A DNA stretch of 64,000 nt from Roseofilum reptotaenium CS-1145. GTDB lineage: Bacteria > Cyanobacteriota > Cyanobacteriia > Cyanobacteriales > Desertifilaceae. Made by a program: the position numbers and the translations under genes. The notes beneath the pieces are model-generated. The model searched no databases. It was not told the origin of the DNA and was given only the letters and a program-made list of their open reading frames with translations. Of this stretch, positions 33,346 through 43,267 are shown in pieces. Numbering within the stretch: position 1 is the first letter of the stretch; the number at the start of each line of letters is the position of its first letter. The stretch covers positions 62,001 to 126,000 of the forward strand of contig NZ_JAQMUE010000034.1 of the NCBI RefSeq assembly GCF_028330985.1, read 5' to 3'.

Positions 33346-35739
33346 TTAATCGAGACCATTGCCAATTAAAATAAATGGGGCCCAATAGTAGGGATGTTGA
33401 AAAGAGGTGGGATCGAGGTTATCTGTTTGGGGAAGTTGGGCGTTAATTACGCTCAATTGCGCTTGTCGAATGGCTTGGGCTAGGGTGATATCAGGATCGG
33501 TATCGAGAGATTGATAAAATTGATCCATTAAAACTTGGGTTCCTTGATCGTCAACGTGCCATAGGGTGGCGATCGCCGCTTTTGCGCCTGCTTTTTGCAT
33601 CTGATAGCCTAAACCGAGGATTTCTTCGCCATTCCCCAGAATTTCGCCAATCCCTGTCTGACAAGCACTGAGGACAATTAAGTCCACGTCGGAAAGGTTC
33701 CAATGCTCAATATCCCGTAGGGTAATGCGATCGCCATTTCCTAATAAAATAAATGATTCTTCTGGCTCTCCTTGAACGAATGCTGCATGGGTGGCTAGAT
33801 GCACGATCTGATGTGCCTCGAGTTCTGGCAGGGTTGCATCTCGATTAAAGTCCTGATTCCACAGGGTCGTATGATCGGGGAAGCGCTGGATCAAATTTTG
33901 TACTTCCTTCTGGGCAAAGGGTAATCCAGAAAAGTCAAATTGGCGATCGCCGACTTGGACGTGATAATTGCCTTGGGTAAACGCTCCGGCTAGAATTTTC
34001 CGTTCTCGATGGGTTTGGGGGGCAAAGTTTTGTAAGCTGGTGGCCGTAATATAATTAATCTCAAACCGTTGAATTAACCAATCCTGACCATCATATAAAG
34101 CACTGAAGGGCAAGTGGCGCAATTGACCATCTGGTGCGTAAACTAAGGCCTCAATTCCAGCTTGATTTAAATCCTCTTTAATGGGTTGCACTAACCATTC
34201 ATAAAGCTGTTGACCGAGTGATTGTACCCGGGGTAAGGGGTATTTGCGCGTAATCGTTGTTCTAAATTCAGTAATTTTTTGTTCAAGTTCCGACTGACTT
34301 ACGGGTACCGTACGTCTGATTGGTGGGCGATCGGCAAAAACCACGATTATTTCTAGCCGATCTTCCCACATGAATGGATAGACAAACGCTGTCTGATGTT
34401 CAAACTGTTGGAGTAGACTCTTCAATCCTTGAATATGAGAATTCCACTCTGGATTTGTCGAGTTGTAATCAGCCATTCTCTGCCTAATTGGGTTGATACG
34501 AGATGATTCTAGAAACGGCTTGAAATTCTGATGTAGACTCTGATATAATAAGTTAATTTGGTTTAATTTTTCAGTTTCCTCCACCGTGCGATCGCCTTCT
34601 GGAATCGCCCTTAATTCTTCTAAGTCTTCAATCCAATCTACACCCTGAGTCTCGGCTTCAAGGAAATCGTTGAAAATATCCTCTTCCACGGGATGTAAAC
34701 TTAAGGTTGGCAATTGATGATCCCCTTTAACACTGTGTAAATATTCATCCAGTTCTTGCAATTTCAGCAAGTCCAGAACTTGATGGGCTTCTTCTGGGCG
34801 GTTATTTTGAAAGAGTAGATTCGCTAAATGGCGATAGCGCTGAGAAACCGTTGCCAGAAATGCCTTTTGTTGTTCTAGGGAAAAATCAGTAATTTGGCTA
34901 TGAATCAACTGAAGCTCATTCATCGACTGCTTGTAAAATAGAATAGCTAACTCTGCTTGTTGCTGGGACTCGAATAGACGACCAATATTATGGAGTGTAG
35001 CGGCATAATTTTCTGTTTTTTCTAATTTTTTCCAGATCAAAAGTGCTTGATAAAAATGGGAAAGGGCAGGTTCAAACTGATTTTGTTCAAGATAGACAAA
35101 CCCTAATCCATTGAGGCTATTCGCTACTCCGACTTTATCTCCTAGTTCGCGAAAAATAGATATGGCTCTATGATAAGCTTGACTGGCTTTAGCCTCCTGG
35201 TGAAGGATGGTATGAAGATGTCCAAGATGATTATATAAATGTCCCTGTTCTTCTTTTCGATCTAAACGTTGATTTAAGGCTAAAGCTTGTTGGGCAGTAG
35301 CTAAAGCACGATTCGGTAAGTTTTGCTTTTCATACAGTAAGCTTAAACCGGTTAAGGCTTGAATTTCTGTGGCGCTATCTCTTCGCGATCGAGAAATCGA
35401 TCGAGCCTGATTCAGCAACTCTAGGGCAGTGTCATAATCTTCTAAATTGATTTCAACACTGGCTAAATTAATCAAAGTCTTCGCTAATTTTCTTCGATTG
35501 CCAATTCGTTGTCGTAATTTCACTACCCTCTGATAAAACTGCTGTGCAGAAAAAAAACGTCCCTGTGCATAGTCTCTTTTACCCCAGTTTTCTAGGGTAT
35601 CGGCTTCGCTGACTGGATCGGTTTGAACTTCCACAGAGCCAGACTCTGAAGTTTGTGCGATCGCCGGTAATTCAAGTGCCAACACACTGCTGATCGCGAT
35701 CGCCGAAATTGTCCGAACCAAGCTTATACTCATCATCAT
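33346..35739 (-). CDS. Exported TPR-CHAT protease-like protein
   Basis: Three consecutive ATGs (35739, 35736, 35733) precede a signal peptide (ISLVRTISAIAISSVLALELPAIAQ). Several tetratricopeptide repeats run from about 50 to 300 (YDTALELLNQARSISRSRRD and others). A helical linker leads to the C-terminal CHAT caspase-like domain with catalytic His652 (HLATHAAF) and Cys694 (LSACQTG), numbered from a TTG one codon upstream of the first ATG. CHAT proteases cut specific partner proteins; TPR parts recognise them. It lies just upstream of the kinase-FGE gene and in the same direction, so both may serve one pathway. The target is unknown. Confidence 0.9.
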   Translation of the reverse strand: MMMSISLVRTISAIAISSVLALELPAIAQTSESGSVEVQTDPVSEADTLENWGKRDYAQGRFFSAQQFYQRVVKLRQRIGNRRKLAKTLINLASVEINLEDYDTALELLNQARSISRSRRDSATEIQALTGLSLLYEKQNLPNRALATAQQALALNQRLDRKEEQGHLYNHLGHLHTILHQEAKASQAYHRAISIFRELGDKVGVANSLNGLGFVYLEQNQFEPALSHFYQALLIWKKLEKTENYAATLHNIGRLFESQQQAELAILFYKQSMNELQLIHSQITDFSLEQQKAFLATVSQRYRHLANLLFQNNRPEEAHQVLDLLKLQELDEYLHSVKGDHQLPTLSLHPVEEDIFNDFLEAETQGVDWIEDLEELRAIPEGDRTVEETEKLNQINLLYQSLHQNFKPFLESSRINPIRQRMADYNSTNPEWNSHIQGLKSLLQQFEHQTAFVYPFMWEDRLEIIVVFADRPPIRRTVPVSQSELEQKITEFRTTITRKYPLPRVQSLGQQLYEWLVQPIKEDLNQAGIEALVYAPDGQLRHLPFSALYDGQDWLIQRFEINYITATSLQNFAPQTHRERKILAGAFTQGNYHVQVGDRQFDFSGLPFAQKEVQNLIQRFPDHTTLWNQDFNRDATLPELEAHQIVHLATHAAFVQGEPEESFILLGNGDRITLRDIEHWNLSDVDLIVLSACQTGIGEILGNGEEILGLGYQMQKAGAKAAIATLWHVDDQGTQVLMDQFYQSLDTDPDITLAQAIRQAQLSVINAQLPQTDNLDPTSFQHPYYWAPFILIGNGLD

Positions 35740-35868
35740 CAATCCGAGAACTCATCATTTACCAGCTTGGCAAATGTCCCTTAAATTTGGGGAATTCAGA
35801 GGTTCGGTAATCTGTAGCAATCAACCGCTACCATAGTAGAGAAAACCTCACTGTGCAATCGTATAGCC

Positions 35869-36648
35869 ATGTCACCCAAATATCCGCGCCCAGACTGGCC
35901 AAACTCTTTGCCCACCATGTATGATTTACCCAGCGAAGATCCGGAGGAACCGGGATTGCCTGACTTATTTCACGATCTACAACCCCAATTACTCGATCTC
36001 ACCTTTGACTCTCCCCTTTATCCAATCGAACAACGGTTAATTGCTAAAGACTTAAATCTATATTACGATTCCAATCATACCAATTGGTATAAACGTCCTG
36101 ATTGGTTTCTCGTTTTAGGCACGGGACGATTTAACCGCCAACAGGATCTGCGCCTGAGTTATTTAATCTGGCAAGAACGAATTTCACCGTTTTTAGTCAT
36201 TGAACTCTTATCTCCAGGAACGGAGCAAGAAGATTTAGGTCAAACTTTGCGAGAAGTCAATAAACCGCCGACAAAATGGCAAGTATACGAGCAGATTTTA
36301 CGGGTTCCCTATTATGTAGTTTATGACCGCTATAATAATCAGTTTCGAGCCTTTGAGTTAAAAGGTTCTCAGTATCAACCCTTGAGTTTACCAGAAGAGA
36401 AATTATGGTTTGAACAGTTAGGGTTAGGCTTGGGAAAATGGCAAGGAATTTATGAGGGTGTGGAAGGATTATGGTTACGTTGGTACGATCGCCAAGGCAA
36501 CTGGATACCGACTCCTACGGAAAGACTGGAGCAGGAGCGTCAACGGGCACAAGAGGCAGAAAATGCATTAGCCCAAGAGCGACAAAAACGGGAAGCTCTA
36601 TTAGAGCGCCTTCGAGCTATGGGTATCGATCCTGATACATTGTCGTAG
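35869..36648 (+). CDS. Uma2-family (DUF820) putative endonuclease-fold protein, intact
   Basis: The 259-residue protein has the cyanobacterial Uma2 layout. Acidic core residues sit in KRPDWFLVLG and PFLVIELLSPGTE, typical of the PD-(D/E)XK-like fold, followed by VNKPPTKWQVYEQILRVPYYVVYDRY. A C-terminal charged coiled coil ends in LRAMGIDPDTLS. These proteins are highly multicopy in cyanobacteria; nuclease activity is predicted from fold but rarely shown. It provides the intact reference for two decayed relatives in this window (6966-7446 and 25753-25911), though it belongs to a different subtype of N-terminus. It is transcribed away from the CHAT gene. Confidence 0.9.
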   Translation: MSPKYPRPDWPNSLPTMYDLPSEDPEEPGLPDLFHDLQPQLLDLTFDSPLYPIEQRLIAKDLNLYYDSNHTNWYKRPDWFLVLGTGRFNRQQDLRLSYLIWQERISPFLVIELLSPGTEQEDLGQTLREVNKPPTKWQVYEQILRVPYYVVYDRYNNQFRAFELKGSQYQPLSLPEEKLWFEQLGLGLGKWQGIYEGVEGLWLRWYDRQGNWIPTPTERLEQERQRAQEAENALAQERQKREALLERLRAMGIDPDTLS

Positions 36649-36780
36649 AGCTGTAGTGCCTTGAAACAGCTAAAATGAGGTAATAGATGTAGTGCGAGCA
36701 TCTTGCCCGCTTCTCTTTTCCAATTAACCGGATTTGATATTACTAGCGAGTATGGGGTGATTTCGTCTATTTTTCGTTTT

Positions 36781-37344
36781 TCAATTGTCATAAGATTTAT
36801 TTTCTAGTTTTTTTCGGCTCTGCTTGGCGATCGCAAAGATATTTGACCATTGCCAATTAGATACATCTTCAGTCTCATACAGTGTAATACACTTGTTCTT
36901 TTGTTGATCTGTCTCACCAGCAAGAATCAAAGGGCTATGTCCTAAGAATTTACTGTTTTTTCCGTACACGCTAGAAAAGTGAAGCTCTCCAATAAATAAA
37001 TTCTCTACTGGATCAATACCCCCGAAAAAACTGCCTTTCCCAAAATAAGATAGAGTCACCAGATGATGATAAACTGTCATTTTCATCTCATAAATGTGAT
37101 TGTCCATGTCTGCAAAAAACAAAGACAGATCGCCTGAGAAACTGTATTTACCTCCTCTTGAGTCAACTCTTACGACAGTCATTTGTTCTAAGATAGAATA
37201 CATAAAACGTTGAATTGGAGAATTATAATCGCAGTTGTAGGTTTCATCTATCAAAGAAGCTATAATCATCCGATTACGCTCTGCTATGCTCATTTCTGAA
37301 AGGATGCTCTGCCTTGAATGACAATTAGTGTTTGCTAATTCCAT
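36781..37344 (-). CDS. Unrecognised AT-rich gene (hypothetical protein)
   Basis: The 187-residue protein has no family I recognise. An N-terminal helical part (AERNRMIIASLIDETY) is followed by strand-like stretches (YEMKMTVYHHLVTLSYF, NLFIGELHFSSVY) and a polar, lysine-rich end. No signal peptide or membrane segment is present. Codons are more AT-rich than in the adjacent glycogen and CHAT genes, which suggests transfer. It is flanked on its upstream side by the small inverted-repeat element at 37402-37497. Start ATG at 37344. Confidence 0.6.
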   Translation of the reverse strand: MELANTNCHSRQSILSEMSIAERNRMIIASLIDETYNCDYNSPIQRFMYSILEQMTVVRVDSRGGKYSFSGDLSLFFADMDNHIYEMKMTVYHHLVTLSYFGKGSFFGGIDPVENLFIGELHFSSVYGKNSKFLGHSPLILAGETDQQKNKCITLYETEDVSNWQWSNIFAIAKQSRKKLENKSYDN

Positions 37345-37401
37345 ACTGTAAATGATCTAAAAAATATGCTATAATATTAGCATAAATTACCCCCGCGTTG
37401 T

Positions 37402-37497
37402 TATACCATTTCTCTATGATGATGTGCTGAAACAAGGGGCTTAAGCCCCTTGTTTCTCAGGTGTCGATTAGTTGCAAGATTAAAGAGAAATGGTATA
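37402..37497. mobile_element. 96-bp MITE-like inverted-repeat element
   Basis: TATACCATTTCTCT (37402-37415) is the exact reverse complement of 37484-37497. The interior includes a 28-bp perfect palindrome, GAAACAAGGGGCTT followed by its complement (37429-37456). No ORF. It sits alone in the 334-bp gap between the orphan gene and the debranching enzyme; I see nothing else in that gap. Terminal repeats with a central palindrome are typical of small non-autonomous elements. Confidence 0.65.
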
Positions 37498-37678
37498 CCC
37501 CTCTTCTGTCACTTTCCGGTTTCTTCTATGATTAGTAATTTCCAGAGCTAAGGTAACGTGAGTTTTGGATAAGCTGAAACCCTTATTCTATCGTTGGCTG
37601 TAATCCCCATTCCTTCGTCAAATCAGCCGCAAAATGCCCTTAACCAAAACTGGCGTTAAAGCACCCAATTAGCTGTGT

Positions 37679-39676
37679 CTAGGGAGCTTTTTGGTGTTGG
37701 GCAATGACTTGCCACGCGCGCAGGGTTTCGGCTACACTCCAAGCTTGGGCAATACACCCTCTGGGGGTAAAGGGAGGATCGCCATCAAAGATTTCACTGA
37801 TACTTCCGATGCCGTGAGTGTATAAATGGTGCGCCATGGGAGTGAGGAAACTCAGCGCTCGATCGGGTTGGTTGTAGACTTTGAAGTGGGCGATCGCAAA
37901 TGGCCCTAATAACCAGCCCCATACTGTACCTTGATGATAGGCTCCATCTCGATGGGCCAAATTGCCTCCATAATGACCGATATATTGGGGATCGTCTGGA
38001 CTGAGCGATCGCAACCCATACGACGTTAGCAGAGATCGCCCACAGGACTCCACCACTCCCCGTTGCTGTTCTGGAGTTAGGGGACTTTGGGGTAAGGAAA
38101 CCGCAAAAATCTGATTCGGTCGCAATTTCGGATCGTTCCCTATACTTGTATCAAGTACATCATAGCAGCATCCTGCCTCAGCATTCCAAAAGCGAGCAAA
38201 TCCCTTTTCTGCTTGTTGTGCGAGCGTTTCGTACTCCCGATCTTCCTTCCCTAATTTACGAGTAAACGCGACCATAGTACGCAGTGCATTATACCATAAA
38301 GCATTCACTTCCACCGGTTTTCCTTGCCGGGGAGTAACCACCCAATCTCCATATTTAGCATCCATCCAAGTCAGTTGGGTCATGGCTTCTCCCGCATACA
38401 GGAGACCATCATCGGGATCGCGATGAATTTGATAGCGGGTTCCACGACAATGCCAGTCAATGATGTCCGCTAAAACGGGGAAGAGTTCAGCTAAAAAGGA
38501 GCGATCGCGGGTTGCCTGATAATATTGGCGAACGGCTTCAAAATACCATAACGTCGCATCGACCGTATTGTAAGCGGGGTCTTCTCCGCCATCCGGAAAG
38601 ACATTGGGCAACATGCCCCGATCCACATATTGGGCAAAGGTTGTCAATACCCTCTTAGCCACTTCCGTGCGTCCTGTCGCTAGAGTTAAACCGGGTAAGC
38701 TAATCATTGTATCCCGTCCCCAGTCTGTAAACCAGGGATAGCCAGCGATCACCGTTTTCCCATGGGAGTTAGGGGACAGGGGACGACATACAATAAATTG
38801 ATCCGCAGCGAGAATTAACTGTCGAATCCAGTCCGGAGCCTTTTCTGTGTTCAGATAGGGTGTGGCTTGCCAGCGTTCGAGGTGTTGCTTTTCATAGCGG
38901 TGTTGCTGCTGTAGCGCCTCTTTGCCGTCTAGATTTACCTGAGGCTCGGTACTGGCAACTAGGGTGAGGGAGTCTCCGGGACTAAGGGATGCGGTGAGGG
39001 TGCAGGCATGAAAATGGTTATCTTGATGGCCATCTCCCCGATAGCGTTCCATGGGGAGATCGTAGCCTTGTATCCAGGTTCCTGAAAGGGTGAATTCACC
39101 TCCAGAGCTGAATAAGTACCAGGGGATAGACTCTCCTGGCGTTTCTAGTTTTATGCCAGATTCAATCCGTTGGGTATGGATGGTAAAGTCTAAATCCTCT
39201 TGTAGAAGATTGTAGGGCCGAGTGTTAGCGATCGCATCAATCTCTAAATCCACAGGGGTACTACACCGCACCAGATCGTAGCGAATGTAGGTGGTATTTT
39301 CCCGCTGCCGCATCCAGATCCGTTTTTCCAGCAGCATATCCCCGCAGGCAAATGTCCATACGGGGGTTGTCCCTTCTAAACGGAAGCTTTCGAGATGGCG
39401 ATCTCCATTTCCGTCCACTTTACCGCCCACCCATTGGTTAGTGAACAGGGGATAGGACTTTTGGCCATAAGTAACGGTTTCATCGAGTTTGGTTAACAGC
39501 AGAGTTCGCTGTAGTGGGGGTTTCAGTGCCGCCACTAATAACCCATGATAACGGCGCGTCAGGCCAGAGGCGATCGTCCCCGATGCGTAGCCCCCAATGC
39601 TGTTGGTAACTAACCACTCACGAGAGAGGGCAATTGCTGAATCACCACAGATTTCCCGTCCTACCTCAATCGCCAT
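37679..39676 (-). CDS. Amylo-alpha-1,6-glucosidase (glycogen debranching enzyme, GH133 type)
   Basis: The 665-residue protein begins with the glycogen-debranching N-terminal domain (REWLVTNSIGGYASGTIASGLTRRYHGLLVAAL). After about residue 270 it has the (alpha/alpha)6 catalytic part with FTDWGRDTMISLPGL, FPDGGEDPAYNTVDATLWYFEAV and LTWMDAKYGDWVVTPRQGKPVEVNALWYNAL. Length and motifs are those of bacterial GDE_C proteins that remove alpha-1,6 branches. It should act on glycogen in the cytosol. A pentapeptide gene and a CBM20 amylase lie upstream on the same strand, forming a polyglucan cluster. Confidence 0.92.
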   Translation of the reverse strand: MAIEVGREICGDSAIALSREWLVTNSIGGYASGTIASGLTRRYHGLLVAALKPPLQRTLLLTKLDETVTYGQKSYPLFTNQWVGGKVDGNGDRHLESFRLEGTTPVWTFACGDMLLEKRIWMRQRENTTYIRYDLVRCSTPVDLEIDAIANTRPYNLLQEDLDFTIHTQRIESGIKLETPGESIPWYLFSSGGEFTLSGTWIQGYDLPMERYRGDGHQDNHFHACTLTASLSPGDSLTLVASTEPQVNLDGKEALQQQHRYEKQHLERWQATPYLNTEKAPDWIRQLILAADQFIVCRPLSPNSHGKTVIAGYPWFTDWGRDTMISLPGLTLATGRTEVAKRVLTTFAQYVDRGMLPNVFPDGGEDPAYNTVDATLWYFEAVRQYYQATRDRSFLAELFPVLADIIDWHCRGTRYQIHRDPDDGLLYAGEAMTQLTWMDAKYGDWVVTPRQGKPVEVNALWYNALRTMVAFTRKLGKEDREYETLAQQAEKGFARFWNAEAGCCYDVLDTSIGNDPKLRPNQIFAVSLPQSPLTPEQQRGVVESCGRSLLTSYGLRSLSPDDPQYIGHYGGNLAHRDGAYHQGTVWGWLLGPFAIAHFKVYNQPDRALSFLTPMAHHLYTHGIGSISEIFDGDPPFTPRGCIAQAWSVAETLRAWQVIAQHQKAP

Positions 39677-39759
39677 ATGATTTTTCTTCTCCGCTCCGCG
39701 ATCGCAACCTGAATCTTTCCAGGACTCTAGATTACACCATTTTCCATGGCATGATACTC

Positions 39760-40764
39760 CTAGGCATGGATTTTGCCATCTGGCATCATCGCGCCTTCTA
39801 AATTTGCTCCTTGCAAATCAGCTCCCACCAAAGCCGCATCACGCAGACTAGCACCTCGTAGATCGGCATCACGCAAACAAGCCCCATCTAAATTAGCGCC
39901 CCATAGATACGCCCCGCGCAAATCGGCTTCACTCAGATCCGTGCCTCGCAGATCTGCTAAATTTAGATTCGCTTCCGTTAAATCGGCTTTACGCATATCC
40001 GCTTCACACAAATTGGTTTTCATCAGATTGGACTGAATAAACTTACCGCCTTTGAGGATCGTTCCCTGCATATCAGCTTGTTTCAAATTTGCTTGATCGA
40101 AGTCAGTAAAACGCATTTGGGCATTACTGAGGTCAGTTCCCACCAAATTAGCGCCTGCCATTTTTGCGCCATTTAACTTCACTGAATCCAATTCCAAGCC
40201 ACTAAAATTCATCCCTTGCAGTTTCAATCCATTCAAGAATGCACCGCTCAGTTTCACCCCATTTAAACCCGCTCCTTGAAGATTGGCTCCACTTAAGCGC
40301 GCTCCGGATAAATTCGTCCAATTCAGATTAGCACCCTCTAGATTCGCTCTTCGCAAATTAATCCCATTCAGGTTTGAACCACATAGATTCACTCCTGGCA
40401 TTTTTGCTCGAAACAACGTCACCCAAGTCAAGATCGCCCCAGTCAATTTGGCTCCCGTTAAATCCGCTTTCCCCAAATGAGCGCCCCGCAAATCTGCTTT
40501 TGTTAAGTCTGCTTCGATTAACACGGCTCCTTGCAGTTTCACATAGCTCAAATTGGTACCATACAAGAACGCCCCATTGAGATTCGCCTCTTTCAGAAAA
40601 CACCGTTCTAAATAGGCTCTCGCCAGAGACGCTTCTTTTAAGTTTGCACCTGACAAGTTAGATTTAGGTAACTCCACACCGATTAAGTTGGCATAGGTCA
40701 AATCCGAGCCACGAAAATCCCGTTCACCGTGAATATATCGTTGTAATAGTTCATTCGCATCCAT
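39760..40764 (-). CDS. Long pentapeptide-repeat protein
   Basis: The 334-residue protein is almost wholly pentapeptide repeats after the short cap [23 protein letters not shown] estimate about 60 units, with leucine or methionine at the central position, giving an uninterrupted beta-helix of about 15 coils. There is no fused domain. It lies between the debranching enzyme and the amylase with 83 bp and 336 bp gaps. GAGGAGAG about 7 bases upstream of ATG is a strong ribosome binding site. Function unknown; a role with starch enzymes is only positional. Confidence 0.92.
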   Translation of the reverse strand: MDANELLQRYIHGERDFRGSDLTYANLIGVELPKSNLSGANLKEASLARAYLERCFLKEANLNGAFLYGTNLSYVKLQGAVLIEADLTKADLRGAHLGKADLTGAKLTGAILTWVTLFRAKMPGVNLCGSNLNGINLRRANLEGANLNWTNLSGARLSGANLQGAGLNGVKLSGAFLNGLKLQGMNFSGLELDSVKLNGAKMAGANLVGTDLSNAQMRFTDFDQANLKQADMQGTILKGGKFIQSNLMKTNLCEADMRKADLTEANLNLADLRGTDLSEADLRGAYLWGANLDGACLRDADLRGASLRDAALVGADLQGANLEGAMMPDGKIHA

Positions 40765-41100
40765 GATATTACTCTCCTCAATTCCTGACCGTTTTGTCAG
40801 TCAACGTATTTTCTTTGACACCTTTACCTGCAAAATTTCTATTGCTTACCCTCCCTAACCGATCAAACGGGTATCCGGTAAAGCCCCTAGCTGCTCAGGT
40901 TGACCTCTTTTGGAGTTCAGAAACGATTGAGTCCAGAAATACAGTCTCGATTTTAACGTTTACTTATGCTGAAGACTGGTCTTTCTGCACTTTAATGAAG
41001 GGCTTTACGTTAGACCTTATTATGGTATTACACCCATCCTCTACTATTCCATTAACTGTAACAAACCTTTAGAAAGGGAAAGAAATAGTTATATTCACCC
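40765..41100. other. 336-bp intergenic stretch without a gene
   Basis: No ORF with family resemblance and no known RNA element seen. The only symmetry noticed is GTAAAGCCC (40878-40886) with GGGCTTTAC (41000-41008), a distant 9-bp inverted repeat of doubtful meaning. Confidence 0.4.
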
Positions 41101-43059
41101 TTAAGATTCTCGGCCAGATGTCCAATGGTCTCTCCATTTTACAGTTCCTTCACTAGCAACCACCCAGCGCCGAGAAACTATATTTTCTCTCAGGGGAGAT
41201 TGACCTTCACGCCACAGTGCATATTTATAATTAATTAATTTTCCTGCACTTTCATTGAAGGGAATTTCAGCAAACCAGGTATTAGAATTAATGTACTCTA
41301 AAGGATAGGCTTTAGCTATATCCCAATTCCCCAATTCTGGACAATCTCCAGTGACAATAATACGTTCTCCAGGCTGGGTATTAACACCATTGAGTTGGAC
41401 GCGAACAATGGTTTTTCCGGTGACTCTTTCCGCCACATGACTAAGAATAATCACTTGATTTTTTTCTAGGGTCAAATCGGACAGTATACTCGACTCAACC
41501 CTATATTTTTCCAGGGACATGATATCCGTATGCTCACCATCGGGTAATTCCGTATCGATGGATTCTACAGTTACGCTTTCCCCTCGATTCATCGCCACAA
41601 ACAGAATCGAATCTCGATACCGTCGCACATAGCAATAGACATCAGGAGTAATGTATTTTTCCCATTGTCCTCCCATGGAAACGGCTGGATTTAAGCGACG
41701 CACACCAGATAATAAACGAATGGTCCAATAGAGTTTAGTATTGGTATCCCAGCGCTTCATGAGGGGACGATTATAGGGGTCATTATTTCCAAAGGGATTG
41801 TCTAAATCAACCTGGGTATTATTATAGAGATATTGTTCTGTTCCGTAGTAAATACAAGGAATACCCCGGCTGGTCATTAATAGGGCGATCGCTAAATGTA
41901 ACACTTCCGGATCGTCATTCAAACTCTGGAAGCGGTACATATCATGATTGTCGATAAAGGTAATTAACTCGGTTGCCCCAGAATAGCGATAATCTTGATC
42001 GAAAACATCCTTGATCCGGTAAAATCCATCCTCTAAACCTAACCCTAATGCTTCCCGAATTGCCGTGCATAGACCAAAGTCTAAAATCGTCATCCCGGAA
42101 TTATTGGCAAACTCTACAGAACGATCGTCAAGAGGATGGGAATAAATCCATTCTCCAAACACAAAAATATCAGGTTTATGGGTTTGAATTTCGGCATTGA
42201 ATTCTTGCCAAAACCAAATAGGCATATGCTTAACGGTATCGACGCGCAGGGCATCCACCCCCCGATCAATCCATTGTTTAATCGCTGCTTTAATATAACT
42301 GCGGTATGCTGTATTATTTTCATTAAATGTAGCTAATCCCGCTAACTCACAATTTTGGATTTGCCACTCATCTTCCCAGTCTTGAACTTCACCATAGTGA
42401 TGATACCAATGATCCTGGTCATTGTTGAAATCGGCAATTTTCACCCCGTCATCATAGAGAATCCCCTTTTTGCCACTAATATCAGGATTGCTATGGTTAC
42501 AGACAACATCCAAGATTAACTTCATGTTGCGCTTGTGAATTTCTGCAATGAGTTGGTCAAATAGGGTGTTTTTCTCTTCTTGAGTTTGGTTCAAAGAGGG
42601 ATTATCTTCTGGCCGGATAAAGCGGGGATTGATGCGCTTAAAGTCTTGAATCCAATAGCCGTGTATAGCGGCACTTTCAACAAATAAGTCCTCAATTTGT
42701 TCAAATAAAGGAGTCAGCCAAATCGCTGTTACTCCCAGGTTTTTCAAATAGTCGAGTTTGTTGATTATTCCTTGTAAATCTCCACCCCAATATTTGCCCC
42801 AATCTTCATGGGTGGGATCGTAGAGTTCGGGATTTGGCCCTTCATTATTGCGCGGATCGCCATCACAGAAGCGATCGACAACAATAAAGTAAAGGGTTTC
42901 TTGGCGAAATTCAATATCGCGAGTATAGAGAAATTCTAGGTCTAAGTCTTCCTGTGAGTTAGGAGACTGTGCTGATGGGTTTAATGGGTCTTCCGACTGA
43001 GGATCTGAGGGGGTATACTGGCTCTGGGAAACCTCTGATAAGTAGGGATCAGTCATCAC
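41101..43059 (-). CDS. GH13 alpha-amylase family enzyme with C-terminal CBM20
   Basis: The 652-residue protein has the GH13 barrel. FIVVDRFCDGDPRNNEG and LGVTAIWLTPLFEQ open it, LDVVCNH is region I, nucleophile region DALRVDTVKHMP, acid/base FVFGEWIY, and FIDNHDMYRF holds the third acid. The last about 100 residues look like CBM20 starch binding (NTQPGERIIVTGDCPELGNWDIAKAYPL, TWFAEIPF). A signal peptide is absent, so intracellular glycogen or released glucans are likely substrates. The N-terminal motif set resembles cyclodextrin-glucanotransferase-like subgroups, so transferase activity cannot be excluded. The start is GTG 43059 or ATG 43056; GAGGAAG lies upstream of both. Confidence 0.9.
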   Translation of the reverse strand: MMTDPYLSEVSQSQYTPSDPQSEDPLNPSAQSPNSQEDLDLEFLYTRDIEFRQETLYFIVVDRFCDGDPRNNEGPNPELYDPTHEDWGKYWGGDLQGIINKLDYLKNLGVTAIWLTPLFEQIEDLFVESAAIHGYWIQDFKRINPRFIRPEDNPSLNQTQEEKNTLFDQLIAEIHKRNMKLILDVVCNHSNPDISGKKGILYDDGVKIADFNNDQDHWYHHYGEVQDWEDEWQIQNCELAGLATFNENNTAYRSYIKAAIKQWIDRGVDALRVDTVKHMPIWFWQEFNAEIQTHKPDIFVFGEWIYSHPLDDRSVEFANNSGMTILDFGLCTAIREALGLGLEDGFYRIKDVFDQDYRYSGATELITFIDNHDMYRFQSLNDDPEVLHLAIALLMTSRGIPCIYYGTEQYLYNNTQVDLDNPFGNNDPYNRPLMKRWDTNTKLYWTIRLLSGVRRLNPAVSMGGQWEKYITPDVYCYVRRYRDSILFVAMNRGESVTVESIDTELPDGEHTDIMSLEKYRVESSILSDLTLEKNQVIILSHVAERVTGKTIVRVQLNGVNTQPGERIIVTGDCPELGNWDIAKAYPLEYINSNTWFAEIPFNESAGKLINYKYALWREGQSPLRENIVSRRWVVASEGTVKWRDHWTSGRES

Positions 43060-43236
43060 AGCAGCACTTCCTCGTTAACACTGGGCTACTCTAGAATAGC
43101 AGAAGCATAGACCTCTACAGGCGCTGAGAGGCGATCGCCCATTCGGCCTAAGTGACTTAAGTTTAAGAAACTTAATGTAAACGTTCATCAAATCGTTCTA
43201 AGGTAGCTATATAGAGGCTGAGAAATCAACCCTAAC

Positions 43237-43267
43237 CCTTTGTGGAGACTTGCCCAAAGGATTTTTT
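43237..43267 (+). terminator. Possible attenuator hairpin ahead of heme oxygenase
   Basis: CCTTTG (43237-43242) can pair with CAAAGG (43255-43260) and is followed by ATTTTTTA (43261-43268). It lies 40 bp before the heme oxygenase ATG in a divergent region, so it would be in the leader and could act as an attenuator. The stem is only 6 bp with a 12-base loop, so confidence is low. Confidence 0.3.

Noticed and set aside
39773-40603. Several lysine/proline-rich or arginine-rich frames inside the pentapeptide gene
   Set aside because: They are out-of-frame readings of the repeat codons; the pentapeptide frame on the minus strand explains the sequence.
40878-41008. 9-bp inverted repeat as an operator or riboswitch in the gap before the pentapeptide gene
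   Set aside because: Arms are 113 bp apart and no known riboswitch core is visible.
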